From Alphaproteobacteria bacterium (lineage in GTDB: Bacteria; Pseudomonadota; Alphaproteobacteria; UBA828): DNA of 7,023 nt. Under the pieces are notes generated by a model, which worked only from the letters and a program-made list of their open reading frames with translations, was not told the DNA's origin and did no database searches. The number at the start of each line of letters is the position of its first letter. Positions within the stretch are counted from its first letter, which is position 1. The DNA is taken from positions 1 through 7,023 of the forward strand of contig JABJCZ010000162.1 in NCBI GenBank assembly GCA_018668475.1, in the 5' to 3' direction. Below, piece by piece: positions 5,560-7,023 of the stretch. A program made the position numbers and the translations under genes.

Positions 5560-6591
5560 TTATGCGAACGCCGGCATGACTTCCTTCGCGAAAAGCTCGA
5601 TGGAGTTGGCGACGTCTGATCCGCGGATGCCGGGCATGTGCATCCAGCAAACCATTTCGGTCGGGCGCAGCTCGCGCTCGTATTCCTTGATCTTGCGGAT
5701 CGCGAGGTCCGGGTCGCCGATGATGTAACGCTCCTTGAAGGTGCGGTAGCCGACATCATCGGTATCGGCAATAACCTCGCCAGTATCGTTCTTCAACACA
5801 CGGTCGCCCGCAGCCGATGCCGCGCCATAGAGCACGCGGTAAAGATAATCCACGGCCGGTGCTGCAATGGCCTCTGCCTTTTCGGTGGTTTCAGCCACAA
5901 ACACCTGGCGGATAATGGGCCGCTCCGGCGGTACCCAGCCGGCCTTCGCGGCTTCATCTTCGTAGGGCGCGTAATGCTCCTTCAGCTCGGCCAGGCCGTG
6001 GCGCGGTGACATGATCTGCACGCAGCGTCGCTTGACCGCCCGGCGCAGGGCGCTTTTGGCTGAAACGCCATACCAGATGGGTGGATGTGGCGTTTGCATC
6101 GGGGTCGGCGTCACCAGGCCTTCCGGCACCTGATAGTGCTGTTCTTCAAAGCTGAAGGGCTCGCCCTTCCACGCGAGTTGCATCAAATCGAGGGCTTCTT
6201 CAAAGCGGGTGCCGCGTTCATTCCGCGGAATGCCGTGAGCGGTGAACTCTTCGGTCACATAGCCCGGTGCCACGCCGAAGACGAAGCGCCCGTTGGAGAG
6301 GTTGTCGAGCACCGCGACATCCTCCGCCAGCTTGAGCGGCGCATAGAGCGGCACCAGCAGCACCGATGTGCCGATACGCATTTCTTCGGTAACGGCTGCA
6401 GCACCGGCCATGGCCACCATCGGCGACGGGCAAAAACCATCGGGCTGGATGTGATGTGAGGCCTGCAATGCCGACTTGAAGCCAAGCGCTTCGGCACGCG
6501 GCAGGATTTTCAGCATGTCCTGATAGGGCTCGGACCATTTGATGCCGCTCTCGGGCGGGGTCTGATAGGCGAACAGCAGGCCGAATTTCAC
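5560..6591 (-). CDS. LLM-class flavin-dependent oxidoreductase (luciferase-like)
   Basis: A 343-residue TIM-barrel monooxygenase of the bacterial luciferase-like family. These use reduced FMN or coenzyme F420 to oxidise small organic molecules. Seen: the first strand KFGLLFAYQTPP (2-13), LPRAEALGFKSALQASHH (30-47), the hallmark RIGTSVLLVPLYAPLKLAED (72-91) running into VLDNLSNGRFVFGVAPGY (94-111), RFEEALDLMQLAW (129-141), HPPIWYGVSAKSALRRA (169-185), and a C-terminal IIGDPDLAIRKIKEY (290-304) segment common in the family. No signal peptide is visible. The start is taken as GTG at 6591-6589 because the family fold begins directly with VKFGLLF and GGAG (plus-strand 6600-6603) lies 8 nt upstream. 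The frame stays open to an ATG at 6708, but those 39 residues are not family-like. Whether it uses FMN or F420, and its substrate, cannot be told. It is transcribed toward the small membrane-protein gene and away from the aminotransferase. Confidence 0.92.
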   Translation of the reverse strand: MKFGLLFAYQTPPESGIKWSEPYQDMLKILPRAEALGFKSALQASHHIQPDGFCPSPMVAMAGAAAVTEEMRIGTSVLLVPLYAPLKLAEDVAVLDNLSNGRFVFGVAPGYVTEEFTAHGIPRNERGTRFEEALDLMQLAWKGEPFSFEEQHYQVPEGLVTPTPMQTPHPPIWYGVSAKSALRRAVKRRCVQIMSPRHGLAELKEHYAPYEDEAAKAGWVPPERPIIRQVFVAETTEKAEAIAAPAVDYLYRVLYGAASAAGDRVLKNDTGEVIADTDDVGYRTFKERYIIGDPDLAIRKIKEYERELRPTEMVCWMHMPGIRGSDVANSIELFAKEVMPAFA

Positions 6592-6632
6592 AACATTATC
6601 TCCACAGTTATGGGCGCGCGGAAACCGTGCCA

Positions 6633-6644
6633 CAGGCGCGCCTG
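6633..6644. promoter_or_regulatory. 12-bp perfect palindrome between divergent genes
   Basis: CAGGCGCGCCTG is a perfect 12-bp palindrome, 42 bp upstream of the LLM start and 180 bp upstream of the aminotransferase start. Such sites between divergent genes can be operators for dimeric regulators, but GC-rich palindromes also arise easily by chance in this base composition. A shorter imperfect arm pair (GCAAT 6644-6648 / ATTGC 6661-6665) overlaps it. No regulator gene is in the window. Confidence 0.2.
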
Positions 6645-6760
6645 CAATGCCATATTTCCGATTGCCCACATAGCTGGTAAGCGGTCGGTCCAGGTGCCGG
6701 TTCGTCAAAATCTGGTTGGTTACCCATGACTGTTCTCAAATCGGGCAGAGCATTATTATG

Positions 6761-6788
6761 TTGTGGCGCTGGCCCGCGACCGCATAAT
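6761..6788 (+). promoter_or_regulatory. Possible sigma-70 promoter for the aminotransferase
   Basis: TTGTGG (6761-6766) and CATAAT (6783-6788) are spaced by 16 bp. The -10 matches TATAAT at five of six positions, the -35 only at the first three. Transcription would begin near 6795 and give a leader of about 30 nt with the strong GGAGAGGG ribosome site. The -10 also forms the right arm of an inverted repeat, ATTATG (6755-6760) / CATAAT (6783-6788). It is plausible by position but not strong. Confidence 0.35.
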
Positions 6789-6824
6789 CCAGCGAGGGAT
6801 AATCTGAACGGAGAGGGCCAGGCA

Positions 6825-7023
6825 ATGGAGTTCGATACCTCCGACATCGTAAAGCGCTTTATCGCTGCGAATCCGAAGTCCGCCGCCCACAACGTGCGGG
6901 CGCGCAAAGTGGTGCCCGGTGGCACGTCACGGGCGACCATGTTGCAGGCCCCCTTCCCCGTTTACCTCGCTGATGCTGGCGGCGCCTGGGTGACCGACCT
7001 TGAAGGCAACCGGCGCCTCGACC
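6825..7023 (+). CDS. Class III (PLP) aminotransferase, N-terminal part
   Basis: The first 66 codons of a gene that continues past the right edge. The ATG at 6825 has the strong ribosome site GGAGAGGG (6810-6817) 7 nt upstream. The peptide has VVPGGTSRATMLQAPFPVYL (29-48) followed by ADAGGAWVTDLEGNRRLD (49-66). This matches the opening of class III aminotransferases and glutamate-1-semialdehyde 2,1-aminomutase-like enzymes: a GG(N/T)S-R segment, a proline-containing strand, then the G-x-x-(V/L)-x-D-x-(D/E)-G-N turn leading into the domain. These are cytoplasmic pyridoxal-phosphate enzymes that move an amino group between an amine or amino acid and a keto acid. The PLP-binding lysine lies outside the window. 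The HemL-like start favours that subgroup, but a housekeeping hemL is not implied. It is divergent from the LLM gene. Confidence 0.82.
   Translation, partial: MEFDTSDIVKRFIAANPKSAAHNVRARKVVPGGTSRATMLQAPFPVYLADAGGAWVTDLEGNRRLD

Noticed and set aside
6589..6612. Third start-codon hairpin, at the LLM gene (CATAAC with GTTGTG on the minus strand)
   Set aside because: Six mostly A-T pairs including a wobble, with the SD left open in the loop; too weak to group with the two stronger hairpins.
6592..6708. 39-residue N-terminal extension of the LLM protein on the minus strand
   Set aside because: LLM proteins begin directly with the first barrel strand (KFGLLF); GTG 6591 has GGAG 8 nt upstream, and the extension covers the palindromic intergenic region.
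6608..6940. Minus-strand open frame (110 codons) across the divergent intergenic region
   Set aside because: It overlaps the well-supported aminotransferase start, has no recognisable motifs, and its composition looks random.
1..7023. Mobile elements, CRISPR repeats, tRNA/rRNA or a defence system
   Set aside because: I found no transposase or integrase motifs, spaced direct repeats, cloverleaf-like sequence or defence-type domains; composition and codon use look uniform across the window.

Overview
The window is GC-rich, gene-dense bacterial chromosome, most likely from a proteobacterium. The grounds are the gene families (a soluble SthA-type transhydrogenase, a glutathione S-transferase, a D-aminoacylase-like amidohydrolase, a luciferase-like oxidoreductase), ordinary Shine-Dalgarno spacing, and the strong C/G preference at third codon positions. 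One TTAACCAT octamer upstream of sthA hints at an alphaproteobacterium, but that evidence is thin. I see no insertion sequence, integrase, tRNA, rRNA, CRISPR array or phage gene.

Layout, left to right. Positions 1-66 hold the last 21 codons of an unidentified plus-strand gene, closed by a strong Rho-independent terminator at 130-165. A plus-strand series follows: a fumarylacetoacetate-hydrolase-family enzyme (281-1066), an N-acyl-D-amino-acid-deacylase-like amidohydrolase (1120-2832), a soluble pyridine nucleotide transhydrogenase (sthA, 2999-4411), a glutathione S-transferase (4536-5174) and an 80-residue two-helix membrane protein (5284-5526). A luciferase-like (LLM) flavin-dependent monooxygenase lies convergently on the minus strand (5560-6591). 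It diverges, across a 233-bp intergenic region, from the start of a class III (PLP) aminotransferase that runs off the right edge (6825-7023). Several starts that look longest by frame alone were moved inward because the extensions are not family-like; the first of them also overlaps the terminator.

How the genes may work together: the FAH-family hydrolase and the amidohydrolase are only 53 bp apart and probably co-transcribed. Both are hydrolases of small carboxylated or amide substrates, so a small catabolic unit is plausible, but no substrate can be read from the sequence. sthA, the GST and the small membrane protein have longer gaps (166, 124 and 109 bp) with possible weak terminators, so they may be separate units with redox or housekeeping roles. 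The LLM monooxygenase and the aminotransferase could share a divergent regulatory region.

The most noteworthy structure outside the genes is a pair of hairpins at 1089-1123 and 5248-5284. Each pairs the Shine-Dalgarno sequence and reaches into the start codon of the next gene, which suggests translational control. Otherwise this looks like an ordinary metabolic neighbourhood, and I did not find a convincing new multi-gene system.
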